Made by a program: the position numbers and the translations under genes | In this document: piece by piece, positions 27,178 through 39,603 of the stretch | Position numbering within the stretch: the first letter of the stretch is position 1 | How the letters are laid out: every line of letters starts with the position of its first letter | DNA from: Vespula vulgaris | Taxonomy: Eukaryota > Arthropoda > Insecta > Hymenoptera > Vespidae | Assembly (NCBI RefSeq): GCF_905475345.1 | Contig: NC_066599.1 | Span: 3,121,001-3,185,000 of the forward strand | Reading direction: 5' to 3' | Length of the DNA: 64,000 nucleotides | The notes under the pieces: model-generated | What the model saw: only the letters and a program-made list of their open reading frames with translations | Database searches by the model: none | Told to the model about the DNA's origin: nothing

Positions 27178-27539
27178 CCTGTAAACGTAAGAAGTTAAAA
27201 AACATTTCATAATTAAATAAGAAGCAATCGAAATATGTGCGAATTTCATATAACCAGTCAACAGTCACCTGTGAACAGAAAACATAAAAAAATATTTCAT
27301 AGTTAAATAAAAAGTAATTGAAATAGTGTGCAATCTTCATATAATAAATCAACAGTCACCTGTAAACATAAGAAGTCAAAAAACATTTCATAGTTAAATA
27401 AGAAGCAATTGAAGTAATGTGCGAATTTCATATAACCAATCAACAGTCACCTGTGAACATAAAACATCAAAAATATTTTACAATTAAACAAGAAGCAAAG
27501 AAAATCAATATGCAAATTTTATATGATGAATAAACAATC
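27178..27539 (-). repeat. Four tandem ~90-bp repeats with juxtaposed splice-site motifs
   Basis: Four imperfect units start near 27178, 27268, 27358 and 27449. Types alternate (GTAAACGTAAGAAG versus GTGAACATAAAACA), suggesting a doubled 180-bp unit. On the minus strand each junction reads TTTACAG/GTGACT or TTCACAG/GTGACT, an acceptor immediately followed by a donor. No protein-like frame is present. Confidence 0.75.
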
Positions 27540-28980
27540 TATGAAAATAAGAAATTTATAATTTTATTATTTTCTAGAAATAAGATATATATTAAAATAA
27601 GAATTACTTTACATGCACACACACTACACGAACACACTCTCAAATACGAAAAGAATAACCAACGAAGAGTGGTATCGGATCTTGCCAATTTAAATGATAT
27701 TTCCTGAAACAGAAATCAACACTGTTTAAATCGATTTCAAATTTTTAAATATTTTAAATGAATGTAAAAAAAAAAAACTGCGAACAATTCATGCTTCATT
27801 ATTTTTTATTTTTTATAATCCCAATTCTTCATTTAAATCCTCAATAATTAATTAAATCCTCACATTATTATTTGCTTGGACCTTTTGTTGATTAAAGCAT
27901 CTGAAAAACCTGAAACACAAATCTATTTTATATAATATATGCATAATCTTTATCAATTTATTTTTTTACCATATACTATGATGATGGTATGACAAATCTT
28001 GAAATATTATTTTTAACACTCTTCTTAATACTCACTGATATATGAAGAGATATTTTGTAATACTTAGATTTGAAACGCGAAGATGACTCTCTGTAACAGA
28101 AAACTATATAAAAGGGCATGTGTGGTAAGACAAAATTGTATCTACAATCCATGGGCAAATATTTTCATAATTTTGATAATTTAATAAATAAAAAATTGTA
28201 TATACATATATATAGCCATGGATTGTACTGCTGAAAGAAAAGAAAAGAAAAAAAAAAAAAAAAGAAAAAAGTATTAAAATGACCATGAAATTGGCATTGA
28301 ATATATCGAATTCTCGATGCATTAGAAAACATGTTTTACATTTAAATAAAAATATAAAATTATGTGTCGATTTTATGTACAAATATATAGAAATATATAT
28401 AAAGAAAGGATTGCACAATAAATTGTCAACTGTTTAATGCAATTACAAATATATGTTGTAAATTATTCAAGACACGTTATGGAAAAAAGAAAAAGAATTG
28501 TAAATATTTTACAATATTTATAAATATTTAAATCGCATTAAAAAAAAAAAGAAAAAAAAAAGTAAAAAGAGCAAAAGTATACTACACCTTGTGTCGTATT
28601 ATAAAATACATACACAACTTCGTATACCGCCATAAACATATCCATAACGAGATCAGATCTATATTTAACCAATAGATTACATGTATTTTATATTATTACG
28701 TTTATACTAACGCGAAGTATGCAGTTACATTGTGTCTGGTGTACGTATTAAATCGTTTATATGTAAGACACTTTTTTATCTATTAAATTTAAAAAAATAT
28801 AGTAATACAATTTCACAATTTTAAAACCATGTAGTTTGTATATGTATATGAAATAGTAATGAAATATGAAATCTGAAAGAGAAAAATAAGATCATATATA
28901 AAAATATTACACAAATATTAGAGACAAAATAGTTTTAATACATTCTTGCTTATTATTCTTATGAATTATTTTTATCGCCA
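27540..28980. other. AT-rich region without recognised gene
   Basis: No protein-like frame. Only poly-A runs and weak similarity to flanking units are visible. Confidence 0.5.
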
Positions 28981-29298
28981 CTGCTTGTTTTAACAGATCC
29001 TAACTTTCCTAACTACATCAAGTCTTATAGATTTTTAATCAATAATTAGAATCTATATAAGATGATGATTATATTTATACAAGTCATAAAATGACTCTTA
29101 CAAAAAATGAGCCATCCTACAACTTGTGATAAGACTACGTTGGCATTGGATAAAATATATATATAAATATATAATCATCAAAAAGTGAGTATATATATAT
29201 AAAAAAAAAGATGCGAAAAGAATTATTGATTTACTAATAATTATATAAAAAATTCAAAATTATTTTGAAATAAAAATCTATATGCTTGAGTATCCAGG

Positions 29299-31344
29299 TG
29301 CATTCCTGAATGCAAACCTGTCCCTATTCTGAAGTATTTTCGCTCACATTCCTGAGTGTGGTCAGCCTTTTCATTCGTTTCATTTATATACCAAGATATA
29401 TGCATTTTTATTCCAAAAAATAATCATATTTACTTACTATATGCATAAATATTTCCTATAAATTCATCGTCATATCATTCATTATTTCTTCTTCTTATTT
29501 CTTATGAATCTGTCATATATATGTATTTATAAAAAAAAATAAATATATTTCTTATATACTGTGAACCATTCCATTTGATAATCATGTTTAAATAATTTGG
29601 AATAGAAATGTACATCCTTGACATATTTTGTGCACTCCTGAGTGCAAGGCTCTTATTTGTCTATCATATCGCTCGCTTAGCAAGATTTATACATTTCTAA
29701 TTTAAAATGATTCAAATTTTTCTTTCATTCACTTGCACTCTGTTTAAATATAAATATACTATTACATTACAATGAGTATGAAATAATCTTTATTTATTAT
29801 AAAATAAATATTATTTCTTTAAAAAAAATAACAAGACTAGAATATTTAAATATTTATTTATTATATACTTTTATAAGTGCATTTTCATCTTGATCATTCA
29901 AAACAAGAAATGTATATCCTCACTATATGTTCATCTGCATTCCTGAATGCAGGCATGTACTTACTGTAACTTATCATATGCACTCCTGAGTGCAGGCAAG
30001 CCATTTCAATCGCTTCATTTGTATATCAAGACTTATGCATTTTTATTCCAAAAAATATTCGTACTTTTCTTAAATATGTATAAATATTTATTAATAATCT
30101 TTGTATCATTTATTAATAATCTTCCTAATATTTCTCATAAACCTTTCATATATATACATTCATATATATATAATAAAAATACTCCCTCTTTCTCTCTCTC
30201 TCATATATATATTTACTAAATCTTTCACCTCATATTTATTTGTTGATAATTTTGGAATAAATATGTATACTCTTGACATATTTTAATATGCACTCCTGAG
30301 TGCTGGCTGCCATTTATGTCGCTTTATTCATCTAGCAAGATTTATATATATTTCTTATCAGAATGATCCAAATTTCCTTTTAATTCATTTGCACCATTTA
30401 ATTATCATTCATTTATTATATATGGAATAAAATAAAATTTCATTTATTTATTACTAAACAAGTTTAATATATTGAAAAAAAATATTACCAGAGATCGACG
30501 TATTTTATATATTTCTTCGTTTAGTATTCTTATTAGCGCATTCATTCATTCATCTTTGATCATTCCGAATGTGAAATATATACCCTTACTATAATATGTT
30601 CATTTGCATTCCTGAATGCAATCATGTACTTACTGTGAACCTTTCATATGCACTCCTGAGTGCAGGCAAGCCATTTTATTCGTTTCATTTATATACCAAG
30701 ACGTATACCTTTTTATTCCAAAAAATATTTATATTTCTTTCAAATATATATAAACGTTTATTAATAATCTTTGTATCATTCATTATATTTTCTTATGAAA
30801 CTTTCATATATATAATAAAAATACTCCCTCTTTCTCTCTCTTTCATATACATTTTTAAGTCGTTCATTTCATATTCATTTGTTGATAATTTTGGAATAAA
30901 AATATATACCCTTGACATATTTTAATATGCACTCCTGAGTGCTGGCTGCCAATATATATATATATATTCATCTGCATTCCTGAATGCAGGCATTTTGATT
31001 TGTCATCAAGTCTTGTAGATTTTTAATCAGAATAACCAAAATAAACAGAATAGTCAGAATAATCAGATTAATCAGATTAATCAGAATAATCAGAATAATC
31101 AGAATCAGATTGCAAAAAGATAATGAGGGTGAGGATATGGATGATAACGATAATGATTACCACATAAGAGTCATTTTACAACTCGTGGTAAAGCTGTGTT
31201 GACATTGAAATATGTATATATCTCGTATATATACATACACATTATGAAATTATGAACATGAAAGAGAAAAAAATATGATTAAAGTACGATTATTCTGAAT
31301 TAAAAATCAACATGCTTGGGTATCCAAATGCACTCCTGAGTGCA
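29299..31344 (-). ncRNA. Array of eleven constant-loop, variable-stem hairpins
   Basis: Eleven 16-nt dyads of the form stem-CCTG-stem lie at 29299, 29345, 29631, 29936, 29979, 30289, 30605, 30649, 30928, 30973 and 31329. The arms are TGCATT/AATGCA, TGCACT/AGTGCA (or AGTGCT) and CACATT/AGTGTG, so the bases change but the pairing holds while the loop is fixed. Read on the minus strand, the orientation of neighbouring modules, the loop is CAGG. Larger blocks around the hairpins are also duplicated (29930 versus 30600, and 29050-29310 versus 31130-31340). No reading frame is protein-like. An RNA role is inferred. Confidence 0.6.
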
Positions 31345-31443
31345 ATGCTGCTGCAGGCCACGGACGTCCACACAATATTTAACGAGCGTGACTCTATCTT
31401 TGTAACTAATAATCTACTTCACGAAAAGACTCTAAAACTTTAA

Positions 31444-31765
31444 AATGCAAGGACTTGACTTTAATTTAAAAAGAAAAAATGCAAGGACTCGACTTTGATT
31501 TAAGAAGAAAAATGCAAGGACTCGACTTTAATTTAAAAAGAAAGATGCAAGGACTCGACTTTAATTTAAAATGAAAAGAGGGAGGGCTTGACTTTAATTA
31601 AGAAAAAAAAATGAAAATAAAAATAGAAAATGCAAAGGGCTTGATTCTACTCTGAAATGAAAAACTAACTCTACTTTTAAAAAATACAATGACTCGACTT
31701 TATTTTAAGAAAAAATTGCAATGACTCTATTAATTAATAACTAACTACAAAAGCTTGACTCTAAT
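31444..31765 (-). repeat. Tandem ~38-bp GCAAGGACTCGACTTTAATTT repeats
   Basis: About eight degenerate units of AAGGACTCGACTTTAATTTA separated by A-rich links. A related TTAAAGTCGAGTAGTAAATTT segment occurs inverted at 43695 and 47818, tying this tract to the plus-strand block. Confidence 0.75.
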
Positions 31766-31795
31766 AAAAAAAAATAAAAAAAAAAAAAAACATTT

Positions 31796-34620
31796 TCACG
31801 AACGCGAGTGCGGAACCGTAGCAAGGAGATGGAATGGTCCATCATCTCCATCCAGGAACAAACTACTACGAGCATAAGTGTCAACGTGGTAAAGGGTAAA
31901 AGGGGTTTTGATAAGACCACAAGCCATTAACGAAGGGTTCGACATACCGACCACCTTTGAAAAATGACTTATAGTCGATAGTTGCCCTCTTGAGCCACAA
32001 AATGTGGGGGCCTCTTCAGCACATAGCCACTTCTTGCTTCGTGCCCTAACCACTGCATTGGAGCATTCCTTACGTGCGACGCAAGATAAGTTTACGCATC
32101 AAAAAACGCCCTACCGTTCGAAGCAACGCACCCACAAAGATTGACATACTGCAGTGGTTGCTACTACAAGAACGAAATCGTCCCTAAGCTAAACCGACCT
32201 AATCCCGACCTGATCTCACTTTACGCCACAAGACTCAAACCACTCGTGTAAACGCACGCATCAAACGAGACGCAATGATCGCAAGCTAAGGGATTGGGAA
32301 GTGAAAACACATTTTCGCACGCAGGTTTGTTTTGTTCTCTCTCTCTTTTTTTTTTCTTTTTTTTTTCTTAACCTAACGAGCGGTAAGCGCTTGCGACGTA
32401 AAGTATCGATTTCTTCTAAATAGTATAACCACTGAAGTATGGCAAAATTCGCGAATGAATCACCCCAAACGGCACTGACGAGTCCCAACACGTATTCTCA
32501 ACTGCGTTTTCTACTCTGCCTAGGTGCGTCTCGATTTTCTAACGATTTTTATTTATTTATTTATTTATCCGATTAAAAAAATAAAAATAAAAAATAAAAG
32601 TAAAATATTCGTATATAAATATTCGAACTAAACCGTAAAGCTATCCTAGCCTGCGGACGATGAATGGACTCAAAGAATCCACCAACCGTACACAATAACA
32701 CAGGCACATTTAATCGAATGCTCCAGCAGACATAATATTCGTTCTATTCGATGAACCTATTACAAACTAATATTAACTCGTTGCACTTAAAAGATGAATA
32801 TAATTTCGGTAAAATGTCAAAATCACAAGAATTGTAATATTTCCATTTTACTTATGCAGGTATATTCTATTTCTAAATAAGAAATATATAAATAGTAAAT
32901 ATCTTAAGAATCGCGAAGTGCAAGAGTTAATTTAAAACTAAGTATCGAACAAATTCAAAATCCTTTGCTAAGTTCAAAAGATATGGGATGTATCTGATGT
33001 TCTCATTGAGTGCAAAGTTTTTCGAACTGTTTGATACTGATATATCGCTTGATGCAAAGTGTCAGCAAAAAATGTAAGAAAAAAAAATTAAAAAAAAAAA
33101 AAATATATAAAAAGATAAAGTTCAGCCATGCTGAAGGATCGTAAAATTTGCTGAAACTTCACAAATCCCCGGAGTAAGGACTTCCCACTCCTGAGTGGGA
33201 ATCGTATCCTTACCCGGTCCCTACCTGCTTAAACTTAATTGAAACATTCACTCAGAAAAGTATGCTACCTGCCTGCCTATGACCTATATTTAAAAAGTGC
33301 AAACATTCACACCAACACATACACTCCACGGTTCTCTCACACTCCACCAGGGTGCAAAAGCCTACACTAGAGAGCATGCCCCGGGGCACCTCCGACACCC
33401 TAGTTCAACCGCGTATTTTTTCTAATATATTGGGAGTACGTACCAGTTGCTGAAATCGACTGCCAAGGCTAATGATTATTGCATATATGACTAAAGCAAA
33501 AATACTAGTACATACTAGTATACATATAGATACTAGTAATATATACGAGTATTTAAAATTTTCCACAAGAATGTGGTAACTATTACGCAAATCGATATTA
33601 ATATAATTATATATTAGATATATAATATATTTATTTAAAAGTTATCGCGAAACGATGTACAATGCACTTCCTAAAACGCACATACAAGTGCAAGGTACAC
33701 CGTGCAATCACCGGCACAATGACAGCCGCTAAAGAGGAAAACTTAAAACTAGATCCACACTGACTGTTTCTCACCCACACGAGTAACACCTGGGTTAAAC
33801 GCATGGATGAGAACGCAGAAAGCATGGGGGGAAAAGGGGTATTAGTATATTAGTGCTGAAAATCCTGAGCTAAAAAATGATTAATTTATAATATATATAT
33901 AAAAATATATATAAAAAAATATATGAAAAATATATATATATAAAATCTAAGCGGACTGTGACTCTAGAGTCTCTTTGCACGTCTTATTAGCAAGAGCTCA
34001 AGCAAGGATGGATGATGGTAGGCGGTCACCACATATGAGTGTGACCACAACATATGGGTTTTACCACTAAAAGTGGTAAAAAAATAATAAGTGGCAAAAA
34101 TAGTTTTGCAACCCCACCTATATACACCGCTTAAGGGCCTTTGAGCGACCCGCGGTAGGCAGTCGTTGACATGGAGGGATGAAGTATGCACATAGCTCAT
34201 ATATATGCATACGCATTATGCAGTTATGAAATTTCATTATTAAGAAATATATAATTTTAATAAAAAAACCTCGGACGACTCCTTTCATCAAATGGCTGTT
34301 CTAATGAAAGAACGGGATTATAATCCACCATTTAACTGCCAGAATCTATCCGTCGCGGAAGGGGTTTGTCTTCTTGTTCATTTATGGGTAAATCGATATT
34401 TTGAAATATCGAAGTAAATCGCGATTAAATGGACTATGTGCGAAGCAATGCATGTAACGTAAACCACGTTATATGCTTTATACGAAATCGGGTAAATGAA
34501 TGCCCGATTTCATTACTAATATCGCGAGCAAAAACGAAGAGAGAAAAAAGTGCTAATAAACAGCACTGTAAATTAAACGACTTTGAAACAAGAAGACCCT
34601 GGCCTGAGCTATATATATGC
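31796..34620 (-). ncRNA. Structured non-coding body of the central minus-strand unit
   Basis: No protein-like frame, but many strong dyads. Examples are TTTTACCACT/AGTGGTAAAA (34059-34068 with 34072-34081), GAAATCGGG/CCCGATTTC (34484-34492 with 34503-34511) and CGATATTT/AAATATCG near 34392. The segment 31930-32050 is the inverted paralogue of 43401-43560 (shared GTGGCTCAAGAGGGCAACTAT on the minus strand). It also contains the complex hairpin at 33169-33217. I infer a structured exon or exons. Boundaries are not defined. Confidence 0.5.
33169..33217 (-). ncRNA. Extended CCTG-loop hairpin
   Basis: TTCCCACT (33182-33189) and AGTGGGAA (33194-33201) close a CCTG loop. Beyond an internal loop, GTAAGGA (33174-33180) pairs with TCCTTAC (33207-33213), and CCGG (33169-33172) with CCGG (33214-33217). 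The same loop as in the 29-31 kb array therefore sits on a third, different stem sequence. On the minus strand the loop is CAGG. Confidence 0.7.
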
Positions 34621-34757
34621 ACATAATAATAATAATAATAATAAAATATTCACAAGAAAATATCTAACTAAACATAGGGACCACTCGTGAATAAAATCAA
34701 AGATTTTAATCACGGACACTTTTGCTCGTTTCGGACATGGGACGTCTGCGAATACAA

Positions 34758-34880
34758 CCAGTAACCCGTGCCGATAAGGACCTTTCATCCTCGGCATGAT
34801 GGGCACCAGAGGAACTTTAAGTTTTTTCACTTACTACTTAAGAAGTTCTGCGATGGCTCCAAAACACTCGTCCCCCTCGT
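34758..34880 (-). ncRNA. E structured module, copy 2
   Basis: CCAGTAACCC (34758-34767) pairs with GGGCACCAG (34801-34809) using one bulge and G-U pairs. The inner stem is TGCCGA (34769-34774) with TCGGCA (34791-34796). It is followed by ACTACTTAAGAAGTTCT and ATGGCTCCAAAACACTCG as in copies 1 and 3. Confidence 0.6.
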
Positions 34881-34881
34881 A

Positions 34882-35255
34882 GGAGGTCGAATGATGTCGT
34901 GAAGTTGGTTGAAATTATTGTTGAATCGATGAATCGTTGAATCGTTGAATCGATGAATCTGTAATACAAAAAAGTACAACAAAAGATTAATTATATGTTG
35001 CATATCGAACTAATATATTTATGAATGAATGAAAATGATTAAAAAGAAATGTATGATTTCAATGACGAACAAGAGAAGTTACGATTGCAAGAAAGAAATA
35101 TACTTACATGTAATTGTATCCAGACGAAGCTTTACATTCGTCGGTAAAGATGAAGAGGATGAATTTTTAAATTCACACTTTCGACCATTACAATATTTAT
35201 CGCAACGCAATCCTCTTCCACCGAATCGGCCGAAAGTGTGTTAATTATTCTAACA
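34882..35255. repeat. Direct duplication, left copy (partner 48240-48615)
   Basis: Shares GGTCGAATGATG, repeated GAATCGTTGAATCG motifs, a GACGAAGCTTTACATTCGTC hairpin and GAAAGTGTGTTAAT with 48240-48615 in the same orientation, with many substitutions. The two copies flank the plus-strand block. Confidence 0.75.
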
Positions 35256-35334
35256 ACGCGGCGAACATATGATTTTAACAAGAATATAACATAAATTCTT
35301 GTTTTTGATTTTGCTAACGCGACCGAGAAATTCT

Positions 35335-35475
35335 AAACGGCGAACAACACTGACTCTAATTCGCGATTTTATTTTATATTATTTTTAAAGCAACCTATTC
35401 GGTTGCAAAATAAACAAACTGTTTCGCACAAGCACTGACTCTAAGATCGCATTGCGCGCGATCTACAACTGAAGA
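35335..35475 (-). repeat. ACACTGACTCT cassettes
   Basis: Two cassettes (near 35345 and 35430) like those at 6340-7095: one followed by ATTCGCGATTTT, one by GATCGCATTGCGCGCGATC, itself a hairpin. Confidence 0.55.
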
Positions 35476-36130
35476 CCTGTTGAATAAAAATTGTTAAAAC
35501 AAGCTGTGGCGTTTACTTCTACAATTTATATAGTAATGAATATTATATATTATATATTATATATTATATATTAAATATTAAATATCATATATCATATTAT
35601 CCAAATTACATGATTTTAAATTATGAACTTATATTACATCTTTTGTATGCTATAATAATTAAAAAAAATATATATTATTCAAAAGATGTAACTGCAAAAC
35701 TTGTAAACTATATCAAAATAAATGGATATGTAAAAGCAAATGATCAAAATCGCGTTGTATCTATCGTTTAAAAATAGATATAATCGCGATAGGGATACGT
35801 TCACAGAAGTATACTAATTGCGTGGATACCTATAAATCAAAATAGATATAGTATTAGAATAAAACAAGACAAGGAGCAGTAAAATTGAAATTATAATATT
35901 TATAATATTAATTGAACGATTAAACGTATCTTGAAATTTTATTCTACTTTAATTTAACTTTTATTATACTTTAATTAAATTTTTATTATTCTCGGTGTTT
36001 GTTAATATTCTTTAAATTCAATGTAAACTTTTCGTTTTACAAATTTTTAATAAATTAATATTTAATCGTTTCAACAAATTTTTAATAAATTAATATTTAA
36101 TCAAAATTATTTCCTAATACACCGAACGTC
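35476..36130. other. AT-rich spacer
   Basis: AT-rich DNA without a protein-like frame, including a short ATATT array near 35545-35600. Confidence 0.5.
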
Positions 36131-36131
36131 A

Positions 36132-36237
36132 GCCTTTGGCCCGGTAGTGCGTACGTTGTATAATATAAAATATACAAACGTTCGCAATACCGATTTCCGG
36201 ATCCCACCACAAGGAGGTAGCTGCGTATGGAGATCCA
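36132..36237 (-). ncRNA. C-D structured module, copy 4 (divergent stems)
   Basis: C stem: GGATC (36199-36203) with GATCC (36232-36236), extended past one mismatch. D stem: the arm 36142-36158 (CGGTAGTGCGTACGTTG) pairs with 36175-36192, about 14 of 16 positions. The D arms share almost nothing with the TACTTGCG/CGCAAGTA arms of other copies except the terminal CGGTA/TACCG, yet the stem is kept. The ACCTCC core is conserved. Confidence 0.7.
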
Positions 36238-37950
36238 TATAAAAATTGTTTAAAAAACATATAAAATCTTATATAATAAAAGTTCTGGATATAACAGAGC
36301 ATAGAAACTTATAATAAAACTACTATGGAAGACACGAAATCGCATAACACAATAGATAGTTCGTTAGAATTAATATCGAATTTGTTATATTAATTGAAAT
36401 GAAATAAAAATATCTTAAAGATAAACTTATTTGTGTACACTTACATATGAAGAGCAGGAGGAAGTATATGATAACTGCTATCAAATGTGTAGACGTCCAA
36501 ACGAAATGATGAATATTATATTGGCCAATATGACGAATAATAACCTGAAAATATTCAAACTATAATTAATATAAAATAAGATTGCGTATCTATATGTATA
36601 AATATGTTATATGTATCTATATTTATATATGGATATATGTGATTTGCATTAAAAATTTTCCTAAAGTCTATAGATTGTACGATTGTACGATAGGACGAAG
36701 AGTAATAGAAACTACAGGATAATTGCTATTAATTATTTTCAAGATTAATTAAATACGACGAATAAGAACTAGACAAAATTGAAAAAGATTATTAATAGAG
36801 AAAAAGATTAAGTAAATTTATATATATGAATCTGTCCACACATGTGTAAATGTAAGTCGGGTATTCCACATATAATGAAGTATATTAAAGTCCAATATGA
36901 TATAAAATAAGATTAATAAATCGTAAATGATTAAATCGAGCTTATAAAATATTATATATAATATAAATGAGAAATTATACGAACCAAAATTAACAAAGCA
37001 GGAACAAGTCTGAACACGTCTGGACGGCTGCTGATACAAACAAGAACTGCGAAGAGATGAACTAGGAAGATCGTCCTCTTGATCGTCCTTAGATTGTTTA
37101 CACGTGTTATTGCCGATACTGTCTAAATACTACGTACAGAGCAGCGTATACAAAAACATGTATATAAATATACATATAGTAGTATATTATCACGTACGAT
37201 TGTTTTTCTTTCGTTGCTTGCCGGAGACTCATTACCAAGAATTATTTGATAATTGGTGGGGGTATTTTGAAGCTATTATTTCTATGCTATCTTTCGCTCT
37301 TTGTTTAAGAGTTCATTAAAAATATTGAAAAAGAAAACTATAAAATCTATAATACATTTCATGGTCTTATCCTTTCATGTTTACTTTGTATTTTTACTAT
37401 TTTTGTATTATTACTATTTTTACTTTACTATATCTACATGTATAAAAAATTATATATTCTTTATAAAAAAACAAATCACGAAAGAGAATGCGAAGTGTTA
37501 ATGTACTTAATACTAAGTATCCAACAGGTAACTACATATGGAGACCCAATTGTTAATAAAAATGTAATAAATTCTGTTATAATATATAATAATTCTAAAA
37601 TAAAATGATAGTTGCAAAAGTAAATTCGATGACGGATAACCTGAAAAGTATAAGAATTCCTGTACTATCCTATGAAATAATATAATTTCTATAATACTAA
37701 AGTAATCGCGATAAAGTTAAAATAAAAAAGTTTTATAATAACATGCGTAATAAAAACAAAATTAATCGGTACGTTTGTCCGTACTCGTTATATAGGAATA
37801 AAGATCTTTTTGGCTTTGAGAGAGAGAGAGAGAGAGTCGCCGTACGACTGTTTTTGTTTTGATCTCGTTCGAGAGATTTCTTACAAAGAAACAATTGATG
37901 TTTTTTCTATGCCGTATGTTACCTATCTCTCTCTATTAAGCCTCGTTATA
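36238..37950. other. Non-coding region with a truncated C module
   Basis: Mostly AT-rich. Near 37508-37545 a partial C module (AGGTAACTACATATGGAGACCC) is visible without its D stem. Segments at 36860-37080 are similar to 48700-48960. No protein-like gene was recognised. Confidence 0.45.
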
Positions 37951-37959
37951 TATATTGAA

Positions 37960-38580
37960 ATAAGATAAACTTACATGTCGTATCGAAGAGATGTATGGAC
38001 TGATATATTCGACGCTCTGTATTGTAGAAATTCTTAGAAATCTGAAAGAAGTAAGATCATATTACTATAGAAAAAGATTAAAAGCGTTACGTACTGTGTA
38101 GGGAATATAAGGAGGTGTGTGTATGTGTGTATAATCGAATCCTGTGTATGTGTGTGTCTATATATGTGTGTGTCTATATACGTGTATGCATGTGTATGAT
38201 CGTATATGAAAATCGAATTTAATACAAAATATCAATCGATCACAACTATTAACGCAATATTATTGATCAGAGCATCATTAAAAAGCGAGAGAAGTATCGA
38301 TAATGTGAAAATAAAACAGGAAAATTGAAGAAAAAGTGCGACGCAAGAGCTCTCCGAGAGGCTGATTTTATTTTCGTGAATATCTTTTAAACGCGATGAT
38401 GCCCAGATTTGCCGACGCGGCCTTATAAAAATCGTGCGTTTAGCTATCGATTGATATATAGGAGGACGGTGTACGTTAGAAAAAATTTATTAATTACCTG
38501 TAATTATGCGGAGCGACGAAACACCGTGTACACTTCTCACTGCGTCTAAGATGGCGACTAGACCACTGGCAAGGAAGGAA
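37960..38580 (-). ncRNA. Minus-strand unit M2, exons 1 and 2
   Basis: Exon 1 ends at 38498 (TAATTACAG before GTAATTAA). Intron sequence after it (TTTTTTCTAACGTACAC, ATCAATCGATAG, ATTCACGAAAATAAAATCAG) is conserved with the 8.5, 40.1 and 49.8 kb copies. An exon-2 candidate lies at about 37976-38043, between a TTCTTTCAG acceptor and a GTAAGTTT donor. No protein frame. Confidence 0.5.
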
Positions 38581-38587
38581 AGCAGAT

Positions 38588-38606
38588 CCTGTGACGTCAT
38601 CACAGG
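38588..38606. promoter_or_regulatory. CRE palindrome inside an inverted repeat
   Basis: TGACGTCA (38592-38599) is a full cAMP-response element. It sits inside the 19-bp dyad CCTGTGACGTCATCACAGG, just upstream of the inferred M2 exon 1. The other unit promoters lack a full site. Confidence 0.5.
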
Positions 38607-39499
38607 TACAACGCGAGTAAAAACAAATATTATATTTCTCAATTAAAAATAATAAAAAATATAATAGAAGTGCGTAAATAATACGATATGGATGACAAAT
38701 ATAATTAATTCGAATTTTAAACATAGACAATAATTTTCTAATGAAATAATTAAATTTTCTAACGATATAGAAATATTCAATAGATACGCACTTGTATCAC
38801 AAGTACCTATATTATCTCTATGCTTTATATATTACGCGCGAAATAATGAGCAATTTTTAAATCGAAGTAATTCGATGATTTGATGTATTTACACGTATAT
38901 ATATCTAATATATATCAGTCAAATGTATCTTCTAAGTATATGTAAAAAATAATACTTCTTAGGATTTTTATTTACACATATCGAATAATTACGATCGCAG
39001 TAATGTATCATGTGTCGATAATAATTGTATATAATTGAGAAAGCGCGACTATCGAGAAGAAAGGAAGAAAAAGAAAGGAAGGAAGAAATGATACATATGT
39101 AATATGTACACAGAGAACTAATAAATTGAAATGTATATAAGCAATGCAATTAAACCACGAAAATATGTATTATTTTTAAACAGTACTAACCTATATAAAT
39201 TCCAAGAACTGGACTGGCTTACAGATTTATATTATTTAGTAGAAAGTATCTGAATTCGAAGCGAAAACAGATACAAAAAAAAAAGAAAGAAACAATACCG
39301 ATATTTTTTCACACAGACAGTAACATGCAAACGAACGTCGAGCTCGACAATACTGACACATTCGTAAAAACCGTATCTCCATATGTACATATATACGTAT
39401 ATTATATACACATCATTCTTCAAAAAGTACGAGAATTCGATCGCATATATACAATCACGGATTATGTTTCTCATCCTACACATACTCAGGAAATGACAA

Positions 39500-39603
39500 A
39501 GAAAGAAGTTGATTTACCGACAGTAGATGTTGATCCTTCAAACAACGAACATCCTTTTGATTCCGAACACGAAAAACGATGCAGTAACAGTGATTCTAAT
39601 TAG
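39500..39603 (+). other. Small protein-like open segment of unknown status
   Basis: After a CCTACACATACTCAG acceptor-like sequence, an open frame on the plus strand encodes a 36-residue acidic stretch beginning MTKKEVDLPTVDVDPSNN and ending in TAG. Codon use looks less random than the surroundings. It overlaps, on the other strand, the exon-2 region of unit M3. It could be an exon fragment, a pseudogene piece or chance. Confidence 0.2.

Noticed and set aside
29299..31344. CRISPR-like appearance (short dyad repeats with spacers)
   Set aside because: Eukaryotic context, irregular spacing from about 45 to 370 bp, repeats differ in stem sequence, and no cas genes.
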